Below are positions 8,755-16,423 of a DNA stretch of 64,000 nt, piece after piece. This stretch comes from CAVTTH01 sp963737545. GTDB lineage: Bacteria; Verrucomicrobiota; Verrucomicrobiia; Chthoniobacterales; UBA10450. Position numbers and translations under genes: made by a program. The notes beneath the pieces were generated by a model. That model did no database searches, had not been told where the DNA came from, and saw nothing but the letters and a program-made list of their open reading frames with translations. The stretch is taken from positions 372,001 through 436,000 of the forward strand of contig CAVTTH010000003.1 of NCBI GenBank assembly GCA_963737545.1, read 5' to 3'. The number at the start of each line of letters is the position of its first letter. Position 1 is the stretch's first letter.

Positions 8755-9168
8755 GTGTCCGAACTAGACCTGCTCAATCTCGCGCGCTCGACCACAGAGC
8801 ACGGAGTCACGTGGTTTGCCAAAATGATCACGATTAATTTCGCCATGGTCGTGGCTATTTACTATTTCTTACACGGCGCCAGACTGACACTGAAAATATT
8901 CACATTCTTTGCCTACACCGTTGCGATGCTGGTGCTTCTGGGCGAGATGCTGGTCGAAGCGAACGTGAAAGCCGGCGTCATCGAATCGATGCGCGCTCTG
9001 CCCGCGGAACATCTTGCGCGACCGACCACGGTTTACCTGGCGGTTTACGATTCCTGGGTCTCGCTCGTAACACGGATCACTTTCAATCTTTCCGTCTGGC
9101 TGCTGTTATTCGGCGTTTTCTACCTTCTCTTTCTCTGGAAACAACACTCGAACCAACTCGATTCCTGA
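8755..9168 (+). CDS. Small three-helix membrane protein, unknown function
   Basis: The GTG start at 8755 is preceded by a GGGGAG ribosome-binding site, which decides the start. The 137 residues contain three strongly hydrophobic helices: ITINFAMVVAIYYFL, FFAYTVAMLVLL and LSVWLLLFGVFYLLFLW. The short C-terminal tail is charged. No enzymatic motif is visible. It follows the 223-bp tandem duplication. Confidence 0.7.
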   Translation: MSELDLLNLARSTTEHGVTWFAKMITINFAMVVAIYYFLHGARLTLKIFTFFAYTVAMLVLLGEMLVEANVKAGVIESMRALPAEHLARPTTVYLAVYDSWVSLVTRITFNLSVWLLLFGVFYLLFLWKQHSNQLDS

Positions 9169-9255
9169 AGAAGTAAAGCGCGCCTCTCCGACGACGTTCG
9201 CTAGAGTCATTACGGGACGGCGTGACGGAACGCAGTTTGCTCTCCATACGCATGA

Positions 9256-9824
9256 ATGCGCATTCTTGTTCTACTTGTTTTCTCCTCGGTGATTTCGGGC
9301 GCTGAGGCGCGAATCGGCGAGACAGCGCTTCAGTTTGTCGACCGATATGGTGCGCCGAAGGATACATCCTCCTCGAAGACGATGGATAAAATGTCACCGC
9401 TCGTTGAAGGGGCGATCCATCATACTTACGAATACCAAGGCTGGCGAATACGTGCCGCTTTCTTGCAACTCGACGGCCGGCCGTGCGAATGGATTTTCGC
9501 AAGATTCCTGCAGCTGGTGTTTCGCCCACAATTCAAGACGACGAATTGCAGGCCATTGCCTCGGCTAATACGCCAAGCGGGATGACTTGGAAGAAAGTGT
9601 TGTATGATAATCCAGATTCCCCGAACGGCGTTATCGGAAAGCTTGGCGAGGCGTACTTCGCCAGCGCGATTGGCGAAAAGATGTGGCGTCGGTCCGATGC
9701 CGCGATCCTTTGGTTGCGGGCGCATCTTATCGTCCGCTTGGAGCTTCCCGCCGCACGCGAATACGAGCAGCAGCTCAAGCTCAGCAAAGAACAGAAAGCA
9801 CGTGCATCAGTCCCCCAGTTCTAG
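9256..9824 (+). pseudogene. Secreted hypothetical protein, interrupted by one frameshift
   Basis: The first frame has a signal peptide (MRILVLLVFSSVISGAEA) followed by ETALQFVDRYGAP and YEYQGWRIRAAFLQLDG. At about 9475-9485 the continuation moves to another frame, which reads RMDFRKIPAAGV, then SGMTWKKVLYDNPDSP and GEKMWRRSDAAILWLRAHL, and ends in VPQF at 9824. Joined, the protein has about 188 residues and a consistent composition, so a single indel in the GC-rich run GGCCGGCCGTG is the simplest reading. No function is recognised. Confidence 0.65.
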
Positions 9825-10107
9825 GGCTTGAAGTGATTGGCGATCTCGGCGAACTGAGCGAGCGCGGCCTGCAAATCTTCCACGATCTCTTGGGCGATGA
9901 ATGTCGACATCGTGGAGGTTGGCGCTGTCTTCCAGCGAGGTTGACGCTCTCTTCGAATTGAAGGGCCCCGCTTTGGGCACTTGACCGCTTTAAGCGGTCA
10001 AGTTTTTGGGACGCCAGGAATTCGGAATATGCCGGCAGATCATCGCACCAAATGGCAAAACCTTCCTCGGATTTGACAAGCGTGACGCGATATTCATGCA
10101 CAGACAA
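9821..10107 (-). pseudogene. Remnant of a HicB-like antitoxin gene
   Basis: The N-terminus, MSVHEYRVTLVKSEEGFAIW followed by CDDLPA, matches the opening of HicB-type partial-RNase-H antitoxin proteins (YRVxLxKxEEGFxVxxPDLPG). The homology then breaks off. The next part of the frame runs through the REP hairpin at 9981-10001 and becomes Arg/Ser-rich. A different frame near the end reads AQEIVEDLQAALAQFAEIA before a stop at 9821. No HicA toxin is adjacent. I read this as a decayed gene damaged by repeat insertion and a frameshift. Confidence 0.45.
9981..10001. repeat. REP hairpin TTGACCGCTT / AAGCGGTCAA inside the hicB remnant
   Basis: This is a perfect palindrome of the family seen at 8187, 8307 and 8530. 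Here it lies within the reading frame of the HicB-like remnant, just where homology to HicB is lost. Confidence 0.7.
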
Positions 10108-10172
10108 GATTACCTTTTAGATGCGTCTAATTCCCAAGCAGGACAATGCGAAAGCGAGGAGATCCTCATTCG

Positions 10173-11048
10173 TTAATGCTCGTAGCGTTTCTCGCCGACG
10201 TTGATGGCCACGGACAAATCGTTTTGCCTGGGGGGGAGTGGGCAGGTCGCAAAATGGGTGAAGGCGCATGGGGGATTCACCGCCTGATTAAAATCAAGGA
10301 CGACCTGCCCGTTGACCGGCTTATCGGCGTAGAGAAATCGGCCGCCGGTGTAAGTGTCGGTTTCGTTGGTCGCATCATGGAAGATGATGAAAAGCTTGTC
10401 GTCGTCTTCCACGACGGGCTGTAGCGAATATTCCTTTTCTTTGAGACTGAATTTCAAAAGGCCCGGGCTACTCATCTTGAAGTTTCCGCCCAGCACATTC
10501 GGGACGTGGACTTCCTGAGGCGCGGGAAAGGCTTCGAAGCGCGCCGTGACTTTGTAGCTCTCGTCCACGGGAAACCAGCGCAATCCTTTGAATGCTCGTC
10601 GCGCCTCGCTGTCGTTGTCTTTCAGGCGAATGCCGCATCGATCTTCGCGCTTGATCAGGTACAAGGTCTGGCTGCCGGTTTGAATTTTGGTCGGTGTCCC
10701 CTTTTCGTCCGAGACCAGCTCAATCGTAGAAATCTTCTTACCGTCGTTCTGTGCCTCGATTCCGCTTTCGACCTTCAAAGTCGCCGCGCCGTTGTGAAAA
10801 TCTATTTCGCCGAACTTTCCCTGTTTGAAGTTGTCGGTTAGTCGCACATCGAAACCGGGGCCCGCGCCGACGGTGTTGACGCCATCTTTCAGCCAGAAAA
10901 GTCCGGCCACCGTCAACCAGCCGTCATCTTTCTTCAGATCGCTTTCCTGATCGCTCCGCCATTTCTCCATCTCCTTGACGTAGGCGGTCTGCGCATTGGC
11001 GGAAGGCAGAGACAGGAGAAGTGTCGCGAGAAGGACGAGCTTTTTCAT
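10173..11048 (-). CDS. DUF1684 domain secreted protein
   Basis: The ATG at 11048 gives a clean signal peptide (MKKLVLLATLLLSLPSANA). The body matches the DUF1684 family: DDGWLTVAGLFWLKDG near the start, KGLRWFPVDESYKV in the middle, and LDFNQAVNPPCAFT followed by ATCPLPPRQN at the end. The family is widespread and its enzymatic role is not established. At 291 residues its length is normal. It stands apart from its neighbours, with about 130 bp upstream. Confidence 0.88.
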   Translation of the reverse strand: MKKLVLLATLLLSLPSANAQTAYVKEMEKWRSDQESDLKKDDGWLTVAGLFWLKDGVNTVGAGPGFDVRLTDNFKQGKFGEIDFHNGAATLKVESGIEAQNDGKKISTIELVSDEKGTPTKIQTGSQTLYLIKREDRCGIRLKDNDSEARRAFKGLRWFPVDESYKVTARFEAFPAPQEVHVPNVLGGNFKMSSPGLLKFSLKEKEYSLQPVVEDDDKLFIIFHDATNETDTYTGGRFLYADKPVNGQVVLDFNQAVNPPCAFTHFATCPLPPRQNDLSVAINVGEKRYEH

Positions 11049-11181
11049 TTCATTATCTAATTGAGCACGAGAAAGGAGAAAGTATGAATTAGAAAGTAAA
11101 AAGTCAGCCTCCTCCGCCAAGGCCACGGCGCGCTAGGGAGGTTACAAGACAGGAGGCGGAGATTGGCGTAGCGTCCCGGCC

Positions 11182-12084
11182 ATGCCGCCGGAATCGAATG
11201 TGTTTACGCTCGGACATTCGCCGGATCCGGATGACGCCTTCATGTTTTATGCGATGGCGGAGAATAAGATCGATCTGCGCGGATATCGTTTCGAACATCG
11301 ACTGGAAGATATTCAAACGCTCAATGAGCGGGCGCTCCGCGGGGAATTGCATATCTCCGCCATCTCGATCCACGCCTATGCCTTTGTGAGCGACCGCTAC
11401 GCTCTCCTGCCATGCGGCGCGAGCATGGGCGATGGCTACGGGCCAATGGTTGTTCAGAAATCAAAAACGTCCAACGTTCAACGCTCAACGTTCAACGCTC
11501 AACATTCGGAATTCGATGGCGACACCGACGCGCGAGGGTTTTTAAGGGACAAGAAGATCGCGGTGCCGGGAAAGATGACGAGCGCGTTTCTCGCGCTCCA
11601 GCTTTACCTGGGCAAGTTCGAACATGTGGTGGTGCCATTCGACCAGATCTTCGACGCGGTCGCGGCGGGCAAGGCGGATGCGGGCCTGATCATTCACGAG
11701 GGCCAGCTGACTTACGCGCGTGCTGGCTTTACGAAAGTGATCGACCTGGGCGAATGGTGGAAACGGGAAACCGGTCTGCCGCTTCCGCTCGGAGGAAATG
11801 TCTTACGCAAGGACATCACCGGACCGGTGCGCCACGATCTGTTCGCGATCATGCGCGAAAGCATCGACTACGGCCTGGCTCATCGTCAGGCGGCGGTGCA
11901 ACACTCGATGCCGTACGCGCGCGACATGGATGCGACGCTGGCGAGCAAGTTCATCGGAATGTACGTGAACGATTACACTCGAGATTACGGCGAGAAGGGG
12001 CGCGCCGCCATCCGCGCATTTCTCGACGCCGCGCACAACGGCGGGTTCATTCCAAAGCCGCCCGAGATGGAGTTCGTCGAGTGA
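11182..12084 (+). CDS. mqnD: 1,4-dihydroxy-6-naphthoate synthase (menaquinone futalosine pathway)
   Basis: The protein matches MqnD, which cleaves cyclic dehypoxanthine futalosine to 1,4-dihydroxy-6-naphthoate. It opens with LGHSPDPDDAFMFYAM and has HISAISIHAYAFVSDRYALL, KIAVPGKMTSAFLALQLYLG and DAGLIIHEGQLTYA in the expected order of this periplasmic-binding-protein fold. Residues about 94-116, between GYGPMVV and RDKKIAVPG, are encoded by a low-complexity repeat and are not typical of the family. The reading frame stays open, so the enzyme may be functional with an enlarged surface loop. Confidence 0.9.
   Translation: MPPESNVFTLGHSPDPDDAFMFYAMAENKIDLRGYRFEHRLEDIQTLNERALRGELHISAISIHAYAFVSDRYALLPCGASMGDGYGPMVVQKSKTSNVQRSTFNAQHSEFDGDTDARGFLRDKKIAVPGKMTSAFLALQLYLGKFEHVVVPFDQIFDAVAAGKADAGLIIHEGQLTYARAGFTKVIDLGEWWKRETGLPLPLGGNVLRKDITGPVRHDLFAIMRESIDYGLAHRQAAVQHSMPYARDMDATLASKFIGMYVNDYTRDYGEKGRAAIRAFLDAAHNGGFIPKPPEMEFVE
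11467..11507. repeat. CAACGTTCAACGC repeat tract inside mqnD
   Basis: A tract built from the units CAACGTTCAACG and CTCAACGTTCAACG lies in frame within mqnD. The same motif family forms the inverted repeat between rnhC and mutY at 60402-60490. Confidence 0.75.
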
Positions 12085-12112
12085 AAGCGACGGCATTTAG
12101 CAGATTCGCGCC

Positions 12113-12895
12113 GTGAGTTTCTCGCGCGTCTGTCTGCTTCTTGCCGCGGGCGCGGTGGCGGGCGCGATGAATGCAGTCGCGGGCGGCGGGACAATCGTCA
12201 CTTTTCCAGCGCTGATTTTTGCCGGTGTTTCCTCGATCCCAGCCAACGCCACGAGTGCGGTCGCGCTTCTTCCAGGATCACTCGCCGGGGTGGCAGGTTA
12301 TCGCAGCAGTCTTCCGGCGGTCTGGAAATGGATCAAGATTTTCACGCCGGTCAGTCTCGTGGGGGGCCTGCTCGGCGGCATCCTCCTGACTCGGACGCCA
12401 GAATCGACCTTCGACCGATTGGTGCCATTCCTGATTCTGTTCGCCACCATTCTTTTTTCTGCGCAGGCATTCTTCGTCCGTATCTTTCGCCTGGAGGCGA
12501 GACGAGTCTCGCAGGCGATCTCACCGCGGTGGCTCGCCGGCGCGCTGTTGTTCCAGTTCGGAGTCTCAGTCTACGGCGGCTATTTCGGAGCCGGTATCGG
12601 CATCCTCATGCTCGCTTCGCTCGGTATTCTCGGCTTTGAAAACATTCACGAAATGAATGCGGTGAAAGGTGTGCTCGCTGTCGCCATTAATGTGATTGCG
12701 GCCGCCTACTTCATTTTCAGCGGGTTAGTGGACTGGTCCGCGGCAATGGTGGTAGCCGCAGGTGGGATTATCGGCGGCTATTCCGGCGCGCATTTCGCGC
12801 AGAAGATCAGGCAGGAGACGGTGCGACATTTGATCACGGCGATCGGTTTGCTCATCACGGCCGTGATGTTCTATAAGCAACTCCGGAACGGTTGA
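12113..12895 (+). CDS. TauE/SafE-family sulfite/anion exporter
   Basis: The GTG-started protein of 260 residues has about eight transmembrane helices in two repeats. The signature N-terminal AGAMNAVAGGGTIVTFPAL segment and the second-half GVSVYGGYFGAGIGILML identify the TauE/SafE (DUF81) permeases. These export sulfite, sulfoacetate or related organic anions; the substrate cannot be told here. It begins 28 bp after mqnD. Confidence 0.88.
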   Translation: MSFSRVCLLLAAGAVAGAMNAVAGGGTIVTFPALIFAGVSSIPANATSAVALLPGSLAGVAGYRSSLPAVWKWIKIFTPVSLVGGLLGGILLTRTPESTFDRLVPFLILFATILFSAQAFFVRIFRLEARRVSQAISPRWLAGALLFQFGVSVYGGYFGAGIGILMLASLGILGFENIHEMNAVKGVLAVAINVIAAAYFIFSGLVDWSAAMVVAAGGIIGGYSGAHFAQKIRQETVRHLITAIGLLITAVMFYKQLRNG

Positions 12896-12911
12896 AGCCG
12901 GGCCGGGCGCG

Positions 12912-13091
12912 TTACTTTTTCGGTTCCTCGCCCGGCTTCGCTTTCTCGTGGATCACGTACGTCTTCAGCTTCTCGAATTCCTTCTTAAAGCCATTCGAGA
13001 AATCGTGGACGCCGTATTCGAAGACGACAAGGAAGCAAAAGGTGAAGAACAAGAAGAGAACGAGCCAAAATAACCCACGGATCAGGGACAT
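12912..13091 (-). CDS. 59-residue single-helix membrane protein
   Basis: On the reverse strand an ATG at 13091 opens a 59-codon frame ending in TAA at 12912. It encodes MSLIRGLFWLVLFLFFTFCF followed by a second hydrophobic portion and a charged tail (FKKEFEKLKTYVIHEKAKPG). The pattern, one strong membrane helix and then a Lys/Glu-rich cytoplasmic or periplasmic tail, is coherent and unlikely by chance. It sits between two plus-strand genes. Function is unknown. Confidence 0.6.
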   Translation of the reverse strand: MSLIRGLFWLVLFLFFTFCFLVVFEYGVHDFSNGFKKEFEKLKTYVIHEKAKPGEEPKK

Positions 13092-13167
13092 GCGGGCAAC
13101 TCTATCCTACTGATATCGTTGGGTCAACGCCTGCCCTTGAATCGGCAATCTTCGGTTGCTCGGCCGG

Positions 13168-14382
13168 ATGAAGATGTCATGGTTTCGCGCCGTGCGTATT
13201 CCGCTTCTCGATTTGAGTGAGCAATATCGATCGCTGGCGGAGCCGATCCGGGAAGCCATCGACGAGGTGCTGGCCAGCCGGCAGTTCATTCTCGGGCCGA
13301 AGGTGAAGGAATTCGAGGAAGCGATTGCGGAATACTGCGGCTCGCCGCATGCGATCGGCGTTTCCTCGGGCACAGATGCGCTGCTCGCCATCCTGATGGC
13401 GCTCGATTTTGGACCGGGCGACGCGATTTTGACGACAGCTTTCACTTTCTTTGCGACCGGGGGCTGCATCGCGCGCGTCGGCGCGACGCCGATCTTCGTC
13501 GATGTCGATCCGGAAACGTCCAACATTTCGCCGGCGGCGCTGGAGCGTTATCTCGCGGAGTCGTGCCGTCGCGGAGAAGATGGATTTTTGCGCGAACCAC
13601 GTGGCAGAAAAGTGCGCGCCATCATTCCGGTGCACCTGTTTGGGCTTTGCTGCGACATGGATGCCATCCACCGAATCTCGGAGGAGTATGAACTGGAGGT
13701 GATAGAGGACGCCGCCCAGGCGATCGGCGCGGAATATCCGTTTCGCGGAGGGAAAGCGAGAGCCGGTGCCATGGGCGAGGTCGGGTGCTTCAGTTTTTAT
13801 CCATCGAAGAATCTGGGGGCTGCCGGCGATGCGGGAATGATCGTGTGCCGCGAGGAAAAATTGGCCGGCCGGATCCGGCTCTGCCGGCAACATGGAATGG
13901 AAGAGCGTTATTTTCATCACTTCATTGGCGGCAATTTTCGGCTGGATGAACTCCAGGCCACGATCCTGCAGGTCAAGCTGCCATGGCTGGACGGCTGGTC
14001 GGCGGCCCGACGTGCGGTGGCGGATTTTTATCGAGAGGAATTTGCGCACGCCAATTTGATGGACCGGATCTCGGTCCCGAGCGAACCGTATCGGAATTGC
14101 GGCCTAACGAATCATCACATCTATCATCAGTACGTCATCCGGACGCCGCATCGGGATGCATTGCGGGCGCATCTCACGCAAAAGGAGATCGGGACCGCGA
14201 TCTATTATCCGCTCGGACTTCATCAGCAGGATTGCTTTGCTTATCTCGGTTACAAACCGGGCGATTTGCCCGAGACAGAACGGGCCGCCGCCGAGTCGCT
14301 GGCGCTGCCGATCTATCCCGAACTGACTCGAGAGGCGCAGCACGAGGTGGTCGGGGCGATTTCCGATTTCTTTGCACGATAA
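13168..14382 (+). CDS. DegT/DnrJ/EryC1/StrS-family sugar aminotransferase
   Basis: This PLP-dependent enzyme carries the family core: SSGTDALLAILMAL (phosphate cup), EDAAQAIGA (PLP-ring Asp) and FYPSKNLGAAGDAG, in which Lys about 214 is the Schiff-base residue. GGNFRLDELQA and the C-terminal PLGLHQQDCF are also typical. Members transaminate keto-sugar nucleotides for surface glycans. The start is uncertain: TTG 13156, ATG 13168 and GTG 13192 are all in frame. Its neighbours are not sugar genes. Confidence 0.9.
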   Translation: MKMSWFRAVRIPLLDLSEQYRSLAEPIREAIDEVLASRQFILGPKVKEFEEAIAEYCGSPHAIGVSSGTDALLAILMALDFGPGDAILTTAFTFFATGGCIARVGATPIFVDVDPETSNISPAALERYLAESCRRGEDGFLREPRGRKVRAIIPVHLFGLCCDMDAIHRISEEYELEVIEDAAQAIGAEYPFRGGKARAGAMGEVGCFSFYPSKNLGAAGDAGMIVCREEKLAGRIRLCRQHGMEERYFHHFIGGNFRLDELQATILQVKLPWLDGWSAARRAVADFYREEFAHANLMDRISVPSEPYRNCGLTNHHIYHQYVIRTPHRDALRAHLTQKEIGTAIYYPLGLHQQDCFAYLGYKPGDLPETERAAAESLALPIYPELTREAQHEVVGAISDFFAR

Positions 14383-14462
14383 CCCGGCTTTCGTCGCGGC
14401 GAGCGCACCCAAAACACTTGCGAGCGAAAGCGGTCGCGCCTATATCAACGCTCGCGAGCGAC

Positions 14463-14546
14463 GGGTAGGTTCCGGAGTGGCCAAACGGAGCAGACTGTAA
14501 ATCTGCTGGCTTTACGCCTTCGCTGGTTCGAATCCAGCCCTGCCCA
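14463..14546 (+). tRNA. tRNA-Tyr (anticodon GTA)
   Basis: The 7-bp acceptor stem pairs GGGTAGG with CCTGCCC. The anticodon arm CAGACTGTAAATCTG has the GTA anticodon. The variable arm is long, as expected for a class II tRNA, and the T arm reads CTGGTTCGAATCCAG. The 84-nt length fits bacterial tRNA-Tyr. The discriminator base is A and CCA is not encoded. Confidence 0.95.
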
Positions 14547-14587
14547 GTTCTTAGTTGCCCGGAACTTCGCCAGACCGCCAAAAAGAA

Positions 14588-14612
14588 AGCGCCTGAGTTT
14601 TGCTCAGGCGCT
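14588..14612 (-). terminator. Rho-independent terminator of the RRM-protein gene
   Basis: A 10-bp perfect stem (AGCGCCTGAG with CTCAGGCGCT) and a 5-base loop lie 25 bp past the stop of the minus-strand RNA-binding protein. On the minus strand the stem is followed by TTTCTTTTT. The element lies between tRNA-Tyr and that gene. Confidence 0.85.
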
Positions 14613-14636
14613 TCCTGGTTGAAACTAAATTAGCCC

Positions 14637-15017
14637 TTATCGGCCGCCACGGCCACCGCCATCACGGCGTCCGCCGCCGCCATAGCCGCCACCGCCGCCG
14701 CCGTATCCGCCGCCACCACCGCCGCCGCCATAACCACGTCCGCCGCCACCACCACCCGGCGGGCGAGCTTCACGTGGCCGCGCTTCGTTTACGGTCAATG
14801 GCCGGCCTTCGACAGTCTTGCCATTCAAATCCGCGATCGCCTTTTGCGCGTCCGCCTCCGTCGCCATGGTCACAAACGCAAACCCGCGTGATTTTCCGGT
14901 GAATTTATCCTGCATCAACGCCACTTCCTGGACAGCGCCTGATTGCGCAAAAAGATCCTGGAGGTCTGGTTCGGTTGTGTTGAAGGAAAGATTGCCTACG
15001 TATAATTTAGTACCCAT
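14637..15017 (-). CDS. Glycine-rich RNA-binding protein with one RRM domain
   Basis: Residues 1-80 form one RRM with RNP2 (KLYVGNLSF) and RNP1 (KSRGFAFVTM). The last 40 residues are almost only Gly with Tyr and Arg, an RGG-type tail. Such small bacterial RRM proteins bind RNA and are often cold-induced. The coding region for the tail is a GCC/ACC-type microsatellite, so its length may vary between strains. It has its own terminator at 14588-14612. Confidence 0.93.
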   Translation of the reverse strand: MGTKLYVGNLSFNTTEPDLQDLFAQSGAVQEVALMQDKFTGKSRGFAFVTMATEADAQKAIADLNGKTVEGRPLTVNEARPREARPPGGGGGGRGYGGGGGGGGYGGGGGGYGGGGRRDGGGRGGR

Positions 15018-15199
15018 CTGAGTTTACTGTGGAAAACGCCGCTTGGTCACTGTTCCCGCTCATCGGATTTCAAATCGCCACTGATAAACTCAACTGACAA
15101 TCCACCACTTCCCGAGCTTCCGTTTTCGTTTCGGCGTGATTCCTAAGGCGCGTTGCCCGAAAAAGCAAATGGAATCACCGGACAGGTCACCCGCTAGAA

Positions 15200-16423
15200 A
15201 TGGCTGAATCTGACTCATTAACTCCACCTCGCAAACGGGCTCGCGTAGCCGTCGTCGCGGCCGGAATCGTCAGCCCTCTCGGCTTCGGACTGGATGAGAC
15301 ACGGGGATCGCTGCGCAGCGGTCGTGATTGCATCACGCCGGTAACCCGGTTTTCGGTCGAACAGACCCGATGCAAGACGGCCGGGCAGGTTCCCGACGAC
15401 CGTTTGACGAGTCGAAAGCCAAATCTGCCGCATCCGGAACGTCTGCACCGTGCGGCTCACATGATGATCTGGGCGCTGGAAGAAGCGGTTGCGCATGACC
15501 GGACTTTCGTGCCCGAGCTGACGGTTATCGGCACGACCAGCGGCGGGATGTCGTTTGGAGAAGACTATTATCGAGCGCTGCACAACCGTCGAAACGATCG
15601 GCGGGCCGCGTCATGGATCGCGAATTATCCTCCGCAGAAACCGGTCGTTGACGCACAGAATGCCTTCGGTCTTGCGTCTCCGTGCCAGGTGATCGCGAAC
15701 GCCTGCGCCTCCGGCACGAATGCGATCGGACACGCCTTCGAATGCGTTCGCTCCGGTCGATACCAACGGGTCTTGACGGTCGGCTATGACGCCATTTCGG
15801 AACTTGTCTTTGTCGGTTTCGATTCACTCCAGGCGGCAACGCCGGAAAAATGCCGGCCTTTCGACCGCGCACGCTCCGGCCTCGTTCTCGGGGAAGGGGC
15901 CGCCATCCTGGCATTGGAAAATTACGAAGCCGCCCGCGCGCGTGGTGCAAATATCCTCGCCGAGGTCGTCGGATATGGCGTCTCAACCGACAACTATCAC
16001 CTTACCCAGCCCGACCCCTCTGGAATCGGTCCGCGACAGGCAATGGAGCGCGCGCTCCACAGCGCCCGTCTGTCCGCCAAGGCAGTAGATTATGTAAATG
16101 CCCACGGAACAGCGACTCCGTTGAACGATAGCGCGGAAGGGAAGGCAATCGCGGAGCTGTTTGACCGCGTCCCGGTCAGTTCGACCAAGGGAATGATGGG
16201 ACACTCGTTAGGGGCAGCCGGAGCAATCGAGGCCGTCATCAGTCTGATCGCGCTACGCGATCAGTTTCTGCCGCCGAACATCAATTTCCGCGGGCCTGAC
16301 CCGGATCTGTCGCTGAACATTGTCGCGAACGAGGCGCGACCATTCACCGGGCGAACCGTTCTCTCCAATTCCTTCGGATTCGGAGGGACCAATGCTTCGG
16401 TGATTCTGCAGAAAGCGGCATGA
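15200..16423 (+). CDS. Beta-ketoacyl-ACP synthase (FabF-like, KS-alpha)
   Basis: This condensing enzyme has the full Cys-His-His set: Cys169 in NACASGTNA, His in VNAHGTATPLND and His in GMMGHSLGAAGA. The C-terminal SNSFGFGGTNAS is also present. It should extend acyl-ACP chains. It overlaps the next gene by ATGA and forms a KS-alpha/KS-beta-like pair. No acyl carrier protein, ketoreductase or dehydratase lies alongside, so the product is unknown. Confidence 0.9.
   Translation: MAESDSLTPPRKRARVAVVAAGIVSPLGFGLDETRGSLRSGRDCITPVTRFSVEQTRCKTAGQVPDDRLTSRKPNLPHPERLHRAAHMMIWALEEAVAHDRTFVPELTVIGTTSGGMSFGEDYYRALHNRRNDRRAASWIANYPPQKPVVDAQNAFGLASPCQVIANACASGTNAIGHAFECVRSGRYQRVLTVGYDAISELVFVGFDSLQAATPEKCRPFDRARSGLVLGEGAAILALENYEAARARGANILAEVVGYGVSTDNYHLTQPDPSGIGPRQAMERALHSARLSAKAVDYVNAHGTATPLNDSAEGKAIAELFDRVPVSSTKGMMGHSLGAAGAIEAVISLIALRDQFLPPNINFRGPDPDLSLNIVANEARPFTGRTVLSNSFGFGGTNASVILQKAA

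Noticed and set aside
11467..11507. Possible CRISPR-like repeat array
   Set aside because: The units are short, contiguous, without spacers, and lie within a coding sequence.
14650..14765. Microsatellite (CCGCCGCCA-type) as a separate repeat feature
   Set aside because: It is the coding sequence for the Gly-rich tail of the RRM protein, so it is reported there.
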